Part shown: one piece after another, positions 1 to 12,605 of the stretch
Position numbering within the stretch: position 1 is the stretch's first letter
Layout: each line of letters opens with the position of its first letter
NCBI GenBank assembly: GCA_051294375.1
Contig: CM119269.1
Location: forward strand, 1,628,537 to 1,692,536
Origin: Paraspadella gotoi
Taxonomy: Eukaryota; Chaetognatha
Length of the DNA: 64,000 nucleotides
Direction of reading: 5' to 3'
Translations under genes and position numbers: made by a program
Notes under the pieces: generated by a model
What the model was told of the DNA's origin: nothing
Databases searched by the model: none
The model's input: only the letters and a program-made list of their open reading frames with translations

Positions 1-496
1 AAACCTCGCGTAAACATTGAGAGAAGAAAAGGGAAAAAATAGAATGTGGACTGTGGAGTGTGGACTGTGGAGTGTGAAGGACGTGAGAAGCCTTTTGCGA
101 GATTTTGCGAAGGCAAAGAGAGAAGACGTTTCACGCTAACCGGATACGAATGGTAACAGCGACCGTTGACCCCGAGGTCAAAGAAAAGGTTCGGGAATCG
201 AACTAATGAGGTCGGGAACGTCGAGGGTCGCTGACCTTCCAAGTTGCAGAAAAGGAAAGAAAAAGAGAAGCGTGAAAAGTTATTTCATTTCTCTTATCTC
301 GCTTAAAAAATATAATTATGATGAATCTTCGACTATAAAGAACATTTTTTACTCTACACTTCTTAATTACTTTCTCTAATCTCTCTTCCACTTCTCCTTT
401 TTTTCCCTTTTCCTTATTTCCCCTTTCTCCTTTTTTTCCCCTTTCCTTTCGCCCCTTTCCCCTTTTTAACTCGGTCGTTTCTCCCTTCCCCTCCAG
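1..496. other. Non-coding, simple-sequence DNA, probably intron
   Basis: No supported exon. The first 80 bases hold short tandem copies of a GTGGACTGTGGA-like unit, and 395-495 is a pyrimidine-rich run of TTTTCCC blocks. That run ends in a good splice acceptor (CTCCAG) at 491-496, so the segment is best read as the intron before the CUB exon. Confidence 0.5.
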
Positions 497-2994
497 GAAT
501 TAAGTCCGTTCAAATCCATTACTTCGTGAAGAAAAACGTGAGACCGAAAGGATTTCTGCTTCACTACCGACGAATCACGAGGGAGATGATGGTGTCGCAC
601 GAAGGGGTGGAAGGAGGAGGGGGTGGTGGGGGTGGCGAAGAAGATAAAGAAAGCGGAATGGAGACGCGAAGGCCAGGCGAGTCGTTGTTGTTGTTGTCTT
701 TTCAGTTAAAGGTCGTAATTGTTTATGTTTACAAGTGAGTAAACAAACAAATCCTTACAACGTTTCGCGTGACGTCATGAGCGCGTTGAATTATAAATCG
801 AAAATGGCTGAAAGACGAAGTCATCAAGGCTCATGGCAGATGCAAGGGTTGTTGCGCAACGTAGGGGATTCGTGTTTTNNNNNNNNNNNNNNNNNNNNNN
901 NNNNNNNNNNNNNNNNNNNNNNNNNNNNNNNNNNNNNNNNNNNNNNNNNNNNNNNNNNNNNNNNNNNNNNNNNNNNNNNNNNNNNNNNNNNNNNNNNNNN
1001 NNNNNNTTTAGTTTGAATCTATTTTTATTTTATGCGACATATCTTTTTTAAAAAATTTTAACTTCTTTTCGATTCGTTTTGGTTTAGTTTTGTTTCTTGA
1101 AAAAAAAAGTGATATATGTTACAATTCAAATTTTCCTATAACCACGAAAAAAAAACATTCAAAAGTTTTGATGGCCTAAAAACATTCAAATCCTGAACGA
1201 TTTCAAATCGCTTTCTCGATTCAGCCGATCACCGTAGCGCCCTCAGCGGCAGCAGCGGCGGCAGCGGCGGCAGCGGCGGCGGACTAAGAGGCGACGTCTT
1301 GATCGGCGTCGTTCTCGGCGGCGGCGCCCTTATTTTGGCGGCGGCGCTGGCGATCGTCGCCATCTGCTACAAACAGAGGAACAACTTGGAAAAGCGAAAT
1401 CTGATGTCCGCCCCTTCGATGGGTAAGTTCGCGGGTGAGGAAGCGGGGTAAGTCGTTAGAAGAATTCCGATTTGACTTTAACACCCTCCGCTCATCCACA
1501 CCCCCGTCCAACACCCCGACCTTTGCCACCCCCAGCTTCCTCTTACGGACTTCGGGCTGAATCCATCGGCTACAACTCATCTACCGCGACGACGACGACG
1601 ACGATGACGACGACGAATTCCGCGTCTCTGCCTCCGTGGACGATGGCGCTGCCCGCCATCAACAACCCTGTATTTGCCGAGGATCAGGGATTCTACAGGG
1701 TGAGTTAAATTAGAATACCATAAATATGTTTCGTTCCATTCTTCACGGGACAATCTCAATTCGAAATCCGTTTCACAGCCAAAAAAAAAACTTATTTATA
1801 AGATTGAATTTATCGAATTAATTAATCTCTTAATCTCCCAATATTTAGAGGAATCGACGAACATCGAAGCAGGGAGAACTTAACACAGACGCCGGTTACA
1901 GCCGGGGTGATCCTGAAGTCACTAGTTACATCCGCGGGAACCCAGATTCGGCGAGTTACATTCAGGGAAACCCCGAAGACGCTGGTTACGGTAGAACTGA
2001 AATGAACGCGAGTAACGTTTGTCCTCAGGGAATGGAAGAGGATATTGTATCTCATAAAAGGTAAGGCTTAGTTTGGCCTTCGAAGTTAAAGCCAAAAAAT
2101 ATAAGAGGAACTGAGATATTAACTCAAACAATTTTTGTGGTCAGTCAAAGAGATTTAGCCAATCGGGCGACTCTTCTCACCAAAGAAGAATTTTCCCGGA
2201 TGAACTTGGGACCTTTGGCGCCAACATCCTCTTTGAGTCGCCCCGGGGAAACAGCGCGCCACGGAAGCGCCACCCCACGTCTAGACAACGCCACGCCGCA
2301 AAACGGTGACTTAGTTTCACGATACGGCGAAGTCAATCGCAGCTACTGCGACGTCCTGTTAGCGAGCTACGACGATGCGGCACCGGTTTACGGCGACGTC
2401 ACGCCACGCTACGGCACCCCACGTTACGTCGAGGCTGGTCCGCCGCGTGATGGCGTCACGTCTGCTCGGGATTTTGGTCGATCCTCGGCGCCTCTGACTC
2501 CTTTCACGGGTGAGAGTGAATTCATTTCTGTGAACATTTTGTGAACATTCTGTGAACATTTTGGTCGATCCTCGGCGCCTCCGACGCATTTGACGGGTGA
2601 GAGTGAATTGATTTCTGTGAACATTTTATTCTTCAACATCGACAGTCATTTCGAGTCTGGCGAACTTTTCGTGTTTCACGCTTCGTAAACTTTACGACGC
2701 TAATAATGCTGTGGGTGAGACTAAAAATAGCGACATTCACGCCTGAGCGATTACGAATTTGGGACGAATTAAATCATTTTTTCCCCTCTTTTGATAACTG
2801 TTAATAACAGTGTTATAAATTAATTTTATTTTTTTTATTATATCTACGTCATTTACTCATTAAAATCTCATTCGTATTCTTTAGGAGTCAACGGCGAATG
2901 TTACGAAATAACCGCATCCGCTGACGACGACGACGCTCGGGACCGTGGACGACAAACGACGACGAAAAAAGCGACGAAATCGGAAGTGGGATAC

Positions 2995-3028
<34 letters not shown>

Positions 3029-3273
3029 CGACGACGATGGAGAGAAAAGCGAAAAGGAACGAGAGACGAAAGATGCAAAGACTCGAAGATTATTACAACT
3101 CTATCGATATCGGAGATGGAGGAAGAGGAAGGGAGAAGGGGAGAGGAAGAGGAGGAGGAGGAGGGAGCAGGGGAGAGGGTAGGCAGGTAGATGGCTTAAG
3201 GCCGACGGAAATGGATTATCAAGGAAGCGTCCCTGGGTCGGCGGATTTGGGCGACGTCGTCGTCAGAATGTGA
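497..3273 (+). CDS. CUB-domain single-pass membrane protein, 3' part
   Basis: Exons seen: 497 to about 737, 1225-1422, 1536-1699, 1849-2060, 2145-2509 and 2885-3273 (TGA). From 1225 onward every donor/acceptor pair keeps phase. The first exon encodes a stretch containing IHYFVKKNVRPKGFLLHYRR, which resembles the last strands of a CUB domain (hydrophobic-x-F followed by GF-x-x-x-Y). The second encodes a Ser/Gly linker and one membrane helix (LIGVVLGGGALILAAALAIV) followed by basic ICYKQR, so the rest is a cytoplasmic tail of about 390 residues. The tail has Tyr-rich imperfect repeats (NPDSASY, NPEDAGY, YGDVTPRYG), a Thr run and a Gly/Arg run. No enzyme domain is visible. The start lies outside the window, and the join between 737 and 1225 is uncertain because of an N gap. 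A receptor or adhesion role is inference. The gene converges on the ADAM gene 130 bp away. Confidence 0.6.
879..1006. other. Assembly gap (128 N)
   Basis: A run of N inside an intron of the CUB-domain gene. It may hide an exon linking the CUB exon to the transmembrane exon, because the phases of the two visible exons do not join cleanly. Confidence 0.95.
2476..2612 (+). repeat. Tandem duplication of exon end plus splice donor
   Basis: The segment from TTTTGGTCGATCCTCGGCGC through the donor ACGGGTGAGAGTGAATT occurs twice, about 85 bp apart (2474 and 2559 onward), with a few substitutions. The first donor (GT at 2510) keeps the frame into the 2885 exon. Reading through to the second donor meets a stop at 2542-2544. 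Confidence 0.75.
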
Positions 3274-3310
3274 CCATCGATTGTACAGTTTTTTTTTAAA
3301 CTGATTTGTT

Positions 3311-3316
3311 TTTATT
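3311..3316 (-). terminator. Polyadenylation signal AATAAA for the ADAM gene
   Basis: TTTATT on the + strand is AATAAA on the - strand, 86 bases past the stop that ends the read-through ADAM frame (3402-3404). No AATAAA serves the + strand gene in the same short intergenic space. This supports a short ADAM transcript ending here. Confidence 0.5.
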
Positions 3317-3401
3317 GAATATCTTTAACAAATTATTATTAAACTATGGAAAATGAAACGATATCTGTTTGTAAAGACGCAGAGACTTTTCGTTAGTTTA
3401 A

Positions 3402-3691
3402 CTAAAATTCGGTGAAATCCCGAAATATCGAGATGAGAGAGCTCGACCCGTCCTCACCTCTTCCCCAGATGGTTTGGCATTGGTCATTGTGAGTCGCGCA
3501 GGCACCATTGAAACAAATTCCCTCTCCGCGACGGCAGGGTGATCCGTTTTGCAGATAGTCGTTTCTGACGAGATGGGAAACAAAGATTTCATGGTATTTG
3601 TCTGATTTGAATAAGGGGCATGTCGTTCATTTCCTTTTTTTCTAAATATTTCTTTCTTTCTTTTTTCTTTCATTTTTTTCTTTCTATTTTT

Positions 3692-3759
<68 letters not shown>

Positions 3760-5429
3760 TTTTTTCTCCCTTTTTTTTTCTATTTCTATTTTTTCTTTTT
3801 ATTTTACTTTCTTTCTTTCTTTCTTTCTTTCTTTTTTTCTTTCTTTCTTTCTTTCTTTCTTTTCTTTCCTTCTTTCACTCACTCCGGACACTCCCCAACG
3901 ATCCCGTCGCAAAACTCAGGCGTGTCGCACTCGGTCTTCGGCGTGCGGCAGGCGAAGGACGCCGGACGCAGCAGGCAGTCGTGACAGCAGGGTCCGACGG
4001 AGCACTGGGCGCCGGCCTTGAGGCGACAGGTCAGCGGGTCGCAGCATTTATCTCTGGAGGAGCAACTGGAGGCGGAGCCGCAGTCGCATTCTTCGACACC
4101 CTCGACGACTCCGTTGCCGCAGACGTGGAGGGGGAGCTAGGAAGGGGGGGGGAGAGGAGGAGGAGAAGGAGGAAGAGGAGGAGGAATAGGAGGAGGAAGA
4201 GGAGGAGGGAAAAGACAGAATGAATGAGAGAACAAAGTCACTCGATTGATATTGAACCCTCGATCCAGCGTCTTTGTTTAAAAAGCCTTCTAATTCCTTT
4301 AAAAAGCCTTCTAATTCCTTTAAAAATCCTTCTAATTCCTTTAAAAAGCCTTCTAATTCCTTTAAAAAGCCTTCTAATTCCTTTAAAAAGCCTTCTAATT
4401 CCTTTAAAAAGCCTTCTAATTCCTTACCGAGGTCGATACGTCGCGCAGACAAACGGCTTTTCCTCTCTGCAGCAACTTGCGCATCGCGACTCTGCTGCAG
4501 TTGGAGAAAACTTGGAAAGGCAGCGGAGACGCGGCGGCGGCCGCGGCTGGGGCGGCGACGGGAGAGAAAAGATCGGGGCTCATCAAGCAAGAAGAAGGCG
4601 AGGAAGAAGCGGAGAAGGGGGAAAGGGTGGAGGAAGAGAGGGAGGAGCAAGAGCAGTCGGCTTCGTCGTGACGCAATCCTGAGGAGAGAGAAAAAAAAAA
4701 TAACGAAAGCCGATCGGGAAGAAATAAAATAAATTGTGAAGCGAAGCGGAAACTTTTATTTGGCTTTTAATGTCGGAAATCGAGTTAAGAGGAAAATTTG
4801 GAGACGAATTATTCGCCAGACAGTTTGTTATTTCGTTTGTTACTATTTGTATTTAGATATTTAAATACTGTGCGCATCATTTTTCACCCTTTATTTTAAG
4901 AGAAACAGCGTCTCAATCATTCAAGAATAATTTGATATTATGGCAACAGCCGGGTTGCCTGTGATGCCCATTGGGATGGGACATCTCACTGTTGACTTTG
5001 GGGGCTTCCGACCCTCAGTGATGCCTCCAGTCACTGGCGCGGTTACCCTAGGACGGTCTCGCTTTGCCAACATAGAGGGAAGTCGTTAGGACTGTGGAAA
5101 GAACACTACGCCTGGGATGGTGTGTTCCAATGGTATTGGCTGAACGATTGTGGACGTGAGATGGTGTGAATACACCACCACAATATTAAATATTTTTTCC
5201 TTTTTGAGATTAGAGTCGCGATAGTTCGTTAGTTTTAGTATCGTTAGTTTTAGTATCGTTCATATATAAAGTTTCGTTAACTCACCGAGATTGTGACTGA
5301 AGGCGTGGGCCGATTCGCGCGGCGACGTCGACGAGATTGACGGCGACGGCGTCGACGACGACGACGGAGGCGCATCTCGACGAGCAGATTGAATCTGGAG
5401 AGAAAAATTGGTGAATATATGTATGGAGA

Positions 5430-5501
<72 letters not shown>

Positions 5502-5612
5502 AAGAGAGAGAGAGAGAGAGAGAGAGTGAGAGAGAGAAGAGAAAAGAGGAGAGAGAAAGAGAGAGAAAAAGAGAGTGAGAAGAGAGAGAGAGAGGAAGAG
5601 AGGGGAGAGAGG

Positions 5613-5665
<53 letters not shown>

Positions 5666-5698
5666 AGAGAAAGAGGAGAGAGAGAGAGAGAGAGAGGA

Positions 5699-5730
<32 letters not shown>

Positions 5731-5734
5731 AGAG

Positions 5735-5773
<39 letters not shown>

Positions 5774-8700
5774 AAGAAAGAAAGAAAAGAAAGAAAGAAA
5801 GAAAGAAAGAAAAAGAAAGAAAGAAAGAAAGAAAGAAAAGGAAAGAAAGAAAGAAAAAGAAAGAAAGAGAGAAAGAAAGTAAAAGTAAGTAAGTAAGTAA
5901 GTAAAGGTAAACAAGCAAGGTAGCAAAATTTCCTGACTCACCCGGAACCGCCACCGTCGTCCGTCCCTCGCGAAAAAGAGATGAGGTGAGCAAAATGGCG
6001 GCGTCGTGGTAAGGCAGACCCGCGGATTGCTGAGAGCGGAGAGGGTAAGGTAACTCCTTTCTAACCTCATGAAATGTATTGGGCGAACTTACCCGTTTGA
6101 GGGTGAGAAAGTTTTGGAGAGTCTCCCGGATCGTGGGAGCGATGACTCCCTTTTCTTCCTTCCATATCTAAATGAAGAAAAATAAAATATGAAACAATTT
6201 TTCCCAAACTTGCAATGTCGCTTGTAAATGTTTTCGCTTAGATAAAAGCAAATTGAAAAAGTTCAATCTTACTGGGGACACAGATGGCATTTTCCCGAAA
6301 AACTTAATTGAAAAATATTCATTAAGCCATTAACAAAATTTATATTTGCTTCTTTTTTTTTATATTTACATTATACATTTTATTGATTATTCATTTTGAT
6401 CTTGTAAGCAAGATAATGTAAAGATTGAATATAGATTTATTAAAAAGATAATAATGTTTTAATAATATAATATAAAGAAAACTAATTTTGGTCATGATAA
6501 ATGATAGTAATTTAAAAATTGTTCATCAATTATTATCAATCATAAATCAAAATAGGGATAATCAAAATTAATCAATTGATGATGGTTATTAATCAATATC
6601 ATTTAATTATGGAGACCTTGTTAGGATAATTATTGTCATAATTGATTATAAATAATAATAAATATTAATTTGATAATAATAAAAATTTAAGAATAATTAT
6701 TCAAAAAAATGATAACATTCATTCATTGAGGCAATAAATAATAATTTTTGCCTACACATAATTTAAAATTATAAAAATGTTTAACAAATAATACAAAAAT
6801 AAAACGAAAAATATAAATAAAAGCATATTATGAGTTAAAAACTGTATTTTTTAAAAATATTATATCTCATTAAAAAATAAGCGATGATAAGATGATGATT
6901 ATGATAATAAGATAGTTGGATAAAATTTGTTAAAATTGTAAAAAAGTGACAATGATGACGACGACGACGTCATAATTAAATATTAAGTCAAAGAATCGAT
7001 ATCATGCCAAGTCAAACGCTTGCGAGATGAAAAAAAAAAATTTATTTTCTCTTCTGTCATTTGCGCTTCTCGTCGATGTTTCTTTTTGCGCAGCATTTTC
7101 AATTCCTGAATCAGTACAGTAAAGGTTTTTTTAATTTTGATATTGATCGAAATAACCCGTAAGTGAATCTCTACTCAATTCCTATTTTGCCAATTCTTGT
7201 GTGTAATCGTTAAGGTTACCCAATACCCAATACACTGCATTCGCCCTCAATATACATTGGACATTTTCTCGAAAAATCAGGTCGGTTGAATTATGTACGT
7301 GTTTTCATATCAATTAATACAATAATATATAATTATTTTTTTTAAATTAGATTATACATTGTCATTATATATATGTTACAATCAATTTACGGTTTTTGTT
7401 GTGAAATTTTCATGTATACCTTTAAGTAATTTTAATATTGATCTTGTAAACTTAAACGGTCAGGATTAACATAATAATAATAATTCGCATAATAATAATT
7501 TTGTTAATCTCTATTAAATTTATCATAAGATAATGTTGACGTCGGCGCTTTCGTTGGCGCTCTCTCTGACGCTGGACGTCCTCGACATGACGACCGATAT
7601 ACGGACGTCACTGTTGTACATATCAGAGTCGCTCGATTTGACGCGAAAGATCGGCGCGGCACTCCTTCTCGTCGCCAGCCTCCACGGCGCAGTCTCTGCC
7701 GTCTTCGGCGCCGTGGTGTTGAAGCGTCGCGGGAATTTCTTTCGGCGACTGGCGGCGACGCCCGCCCGTAAAGCGTTAACGGTGGCGGCGCTGGCGGTCG
7801 GGCTGGGCGCGGCGCCGTTCGGAATTGATCGGGTATTGGATGAGCGGGCCGGGGCGTCGAACGCGGAACTCGCCGTCAAGGACGACGTGATTCTCGCCGT
7901 TTCTATCTTGCACGTCATCGTGGAATCTTTTCCCCAATTTCTGCTCCAGGAATGTTCTTCTAGTAGAAGTTTTGACGCTTAGACTTTGTAGATGTTACCC
8001 GTCACTTTTCGGTCCGTCGGTCGATCGGGTAGTTCATAGGCTGGTTCGTTTTTATTTAAATGCTCATATGTTACAACATCAATTGAGTTCGAAGTATTTG
8101 GTTGGAATATAAAATACCATAAGACCTTTAATGTGCATACGTACCATATTTGAGGGTCATTAATAACTAATATTTACAAAATGATTAAAAACTAATTTAA
8201 AAAAAACTATTTTGTAAAAATTTTGTTTTTACATATCAATTATCAGAAAAACATTTCTGAAGTCATTCGTAATGTTACTGGAATGGACAAGCGGAACTAA
8301 AAAACAATGTTACACCAATTGCCTTCTTGCTCTCGAAGGTATAAATTTCCACACAAAAACGGTGTATGATCCTACCTCTCCAAAAAATTTTACTTTGTAC
8401 TTTCGGAAGTCTATGATACCACTGAGAAGTACTTGCACGTATGCGGGTAATTTGTCGACCTATCACTACAACGGAACAGTTGAACCAGAACCAAGCGATT
8501 GTTTTTGCTCGCCTATTCCAAATCAAGGCGCGTATAACAGTTATTATTGCTATTGGGATATTGATAACTATTGGACGATATTCTCCGTGATGTTGTCGAC
8601 TTTGAGCTTCGCTAAATGCGCCGCCGTTTACAGAAACAGATCCTCGGCTGACGACGGACTCGCGGAGTCAGAACTCTGCAAGATTTTCGGGATCCTTCAA

Positions 8701-11700
8701 GGGACGATAGGATTATTCGTTTGTCTCTACCTATTCTTCGCTAAATCCTTCAACAATTCTTTCTACTTGATCTTTTTATCTCCGCTGATCTTGCTGAGGG
8801 TGTTCACATTGAGCGATCTCAGAGTTCTCTTCGCCCACATTCGAACTCTTGATCACGTGGCTCGGCAACATTTGTCCGTGGTGCAGGTGAGTCGTTGAGA
8901 ATAATTGAAAAAAAAAATCAATCAATCAATCCCACTTACAAGATAACAACGTGGCTGGACTTATCTGGCCTCCCTATCAATTAAGTGGTATAATGTTTTC
9001 ATGAACTGTTTCCATCGTATAAAAGGTCCAATGAAAAAGTAATTTTTTTAATCGTGCCTTCTTGATTTGCTCCCTTATAGCTGCTCCTATCGTCAACGCT
9101 TAGCACCATCTTGCTCTCATTCTTTCACCACGTGGAGAAGCACATCACCCTCAGCGGACACTGGTTCTTACAACGCTGGAATTCTAATATGGCGCTCAAA
9201 TGGGGCCTGGCCAACATCCGGGACGATCTGGTTCCCAAGCTTCTCGTGTTCCATCAAGTGTGGAACTTCTCTTCGATGACGGACGAGTTGAGCTGCTTTC
9301 ACACCAGCGGGTTCGTGGATCGAGCCCGCTGGGAAAAGGTCACCTTGTGGCCCGGATTGAAATCGAAGAGGGACGATTTTTGTGAGAACCCGATGGCCGC
9401 CGATTTGAGACTCGGGGCGTGGCGAGCCGCGGAGCCGAAGACGGTTTTGAAATTGGGAAATTATCAGTTGGTGAAACCGCGATACGACCTCGTGTTGTTT
9501 TGGGTTTTAGTAGATTTGATTCTGGGATTGTTGTACGACGGGATGATTCTTTATCGCACCAAACGACTCGTCAGCGAGATTGGAATCGTTTTGACTTACG
9601 TCTTTCCTTTACCCATTGTTTGCGTCAATTTGTTTCTCAGCTTTAAACATAGAGATATTACGGATGGATTGAAAGCTTTCTTGGGTGCTGAGAGGTTTAA
9701 TTCGCTTTTTTTAAGGCCTCAAATCGTATTAGATAATCGAAGAAAGCCGATTGAGGAAAAGTTGTTAAGTTTGGATGAAATGAAAAATCTGAATTTACTT
9801 AGAGAAAAATTAATTATTTCAAAGGGAGAGGTATATTCTTACAGCCAGTCGATCGGACTAATTTTGGTTATCTATGTAATTATATTAGTTTCTGACGCGC
9901 AGTGCAGAGCCATTCGGCAAAGCTTCAGCGTCAAGGCCAGCAAACGTTGCCGCGTGAAATTAGGCCTTTTGACGGGAGTTTCCATTAGCTTTCCTTCAAT
10001 TTTATTCGCTTTAGCGATGAAACAGAGGAATGATAACCTATTTTATCGGACGTGGCAGTCGTATTGTAAATCAACCGATTGGTGGGTTTCGCTGCACCAC
10101 GAGATGTTTACCTTGGTTATTCTAAAAGAGAGCATCGTTATTTTGTTGTGCATCTCTATTTTGCCAGTTTTATCCGCGATCTGTCGTTGTATTACGGTAA
10201 TAGCTCGTCATTACAACCGGTCGAGGAAGATTCAAATATTTTTGACTTTATTAGTTTTTGCTCTGTACTTCTTCGGCGTTTCATTCGTAAAAAAAACGTT
10301 TTTATGCGTATCTGGTATATTAAATTCTCGGAATCGAACCTTCACCAAATATCTTAATCATAGACATTACGACTCTCGAATAAAGGAATTTGAATATTCT
10401 CTTCTGCAAGGATTCGAGTCTCATTCCTCAGTTTTTCACGGAATCGTCGCACTGAGTTCGATCTTAAAGCCAATTACTCGGCTTCAAGTTTGTAACTCGA
10501 CTTTGGTTAATGAATTTTGGCAATTTGTGACGGAGGAAAACTGTCGTAATTTTAGATCATTAAATGTTTATTCAGTCGCTATACCAGTAATTTTACTAGT
10601 CTTGAATGGTAGGGATTGAAGAAAAATAATCCTAAGCCTTTCACTGAACAAATTTTTTTCTATGAACTTTCTGTAAATTTTTTGCGCTGAATTTTAGAGA
10701 GAACAAAGATTACAAACAACGATTTTGTATTGACATAAGTAGGACATGTTTCGGCTTTAGTGCAAGCCTTCATCAGCACTTTTGTAACAAAATAAAAACT
10801 TTGTTCTCTCTAAACTTCCAAACGCAATGAAAAGAAAGGATAAAACCATGCGCTGAATTTCTAAATTTGCACTCAGTTTGATATTTACGGTATTATTGAC
10901 AATTGTATGAAATTTTATTTAAATTTTTCACTTTTTCTCTTCTTTATTTAACAAATTTTTCATCGCTTCTGTCACGTGAATTGTTCTTATGACTTTTGCC
11001 TATTATATCTTTAGTAAGAGGAAAACAACGCACCGATTTACTTTTGTACTTTGTCACCGAATTAATTTCAATTTTTTTTTTTTAATAAAACCCTTAAACT
11101 CCTTTCATTTCTCGCATCATATCATATCACACCGTATCATACATACATATCATATCTTAGAAAAGGATAAAACAATCCAGACCTCGAAATGAACGAGTCG
11201 GAGTCGGAGGCGAAGCTTCTTCGTCCAGAGGTCGACGAGGTTGAAGACGTCGAAGAGGCGCGTCTCGTCGAGAGGCGGAAGGGAGGAGGGGGAGGAGGAG
11301 GAGGAGGAAGAAGAAGAGGAGGAAAACTGGTGGAGAGAATACAATTTGTCATTTGAAGAGGAAATGAAGCGAAGAAAAGGGAAAGAAAGGGGGAAAAAAA
11401 AGGAAAGAAAGGAAAGAAAGCAGCTAAAATCACGAGATCAAACTACGAAAAAAATGATTTCCTTTGTTTAAAATTTTAAATTTCGCCGAACTGATTGCTA
11501 TTATAAAGACGGACAACAACAACAACGCGAGAAAAAAAAAAGGAAAAAAGGAAAAGGTAAAGAAGAAAAATGTTCTCACCAACGACTCGTGACAAAAGAC
11601 GGCGACTCGAAGTCGATTCTCTTTTTCCTCCGCGTCTCTTCTTCTTCTATTCTTTTCTCGGAAATTGTGTTTTTCTTTTTCCTCCCTTTCCTCCTTTTCT

Positions 11701-12574
11701 CCATGGTTCTCTGGATCTTCCTCCCTTTCCTTCCTCCAATTTCCTCCAGTTTTGATTCGAGAATCAAACTCAATCAGTCGTCGTCGTTTTCGCCGTCGTT
11801 CCAGTCGTCGTCGTCGTCGTCGCTGGAGCGGGTTCTTCGTCGTGATTGGTCGAAAGGACGGATTATGATCGACCAATGATCGTCGCTGTCGAAGGAAATC
11901 GATTTGAAATAAGTTTAATTGGAAATAAAAAAAAAATCAGAACAATTTCGTCGTCATCCGTTTATTTGCGGTATATTCGTTAAAAAGTCGAAAAAATAAA
12001 TAATAAATAAGAAAAATTAATTAATTAAATAATTAATTCAAAAACTCACCCGAATCAAGGACGAACTGAATTCCCTAGATTCTTTAGACGGAGCGTTTCC
12101 TAATGATAAAGAAAGAGTCATTTATATATATATTATATATATATCGCAAGGAATGTTAAACTCCACCGTAAAATATAACCACAAGCGGAAACTTAAATTT
12201 TAAAAAAATCTGGGAGTAGAAGAACTAGAGAAATAAAAGACTAAACTGTGGCAAGAACTCAGTCCCGTTTACTTGCCACAAAATCTCGCATCCTTTAGGT
12301 AAATCCTAACAATAGTATTGGAGGTGAAAGAAGAAGACCGATGCTGAGAATAACTGGTGAAAAAGAAAGTAGAAGAGAGGTCAGCCTTGTGTGGGTAAAG
12401 GGAAGTTTAATAAAACGGAACGTAAAAATATAGAAATGAGGCAAGGGGTAGAAAGCGATACTATGGGTTCTCGGGTAAAAAAAAATGTTCTTTTGTTATC
12501 ATTCTTAAGGCTGCTGGTGCTTGGTGTGAATAGAAGGGAATTCTCGGCTTATTTTGTCGCCGTTTTCGTCGTTT

Positions 12575-12605
<31 letters not shown>

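Noticed and set aside
5428-5993. Long open frames on both strands (Arg/Glu or Ser/Leu/Phe rich)
   Set aside because: They arise from GA and GAAA microsatellites and have no splice or domain support. The same applies near 3620-3870, 28225-29240, 32345-33060, 43911-44257, 46160-46640 and 58400-58990.
7040-7110. Possible ADAM exon with KKKHRR basic site on -
   Set aside because: No convincing donor/acceptor, wrong place in the domain order, and a furin-like RRRR is already present in the 11580-11885 exon.
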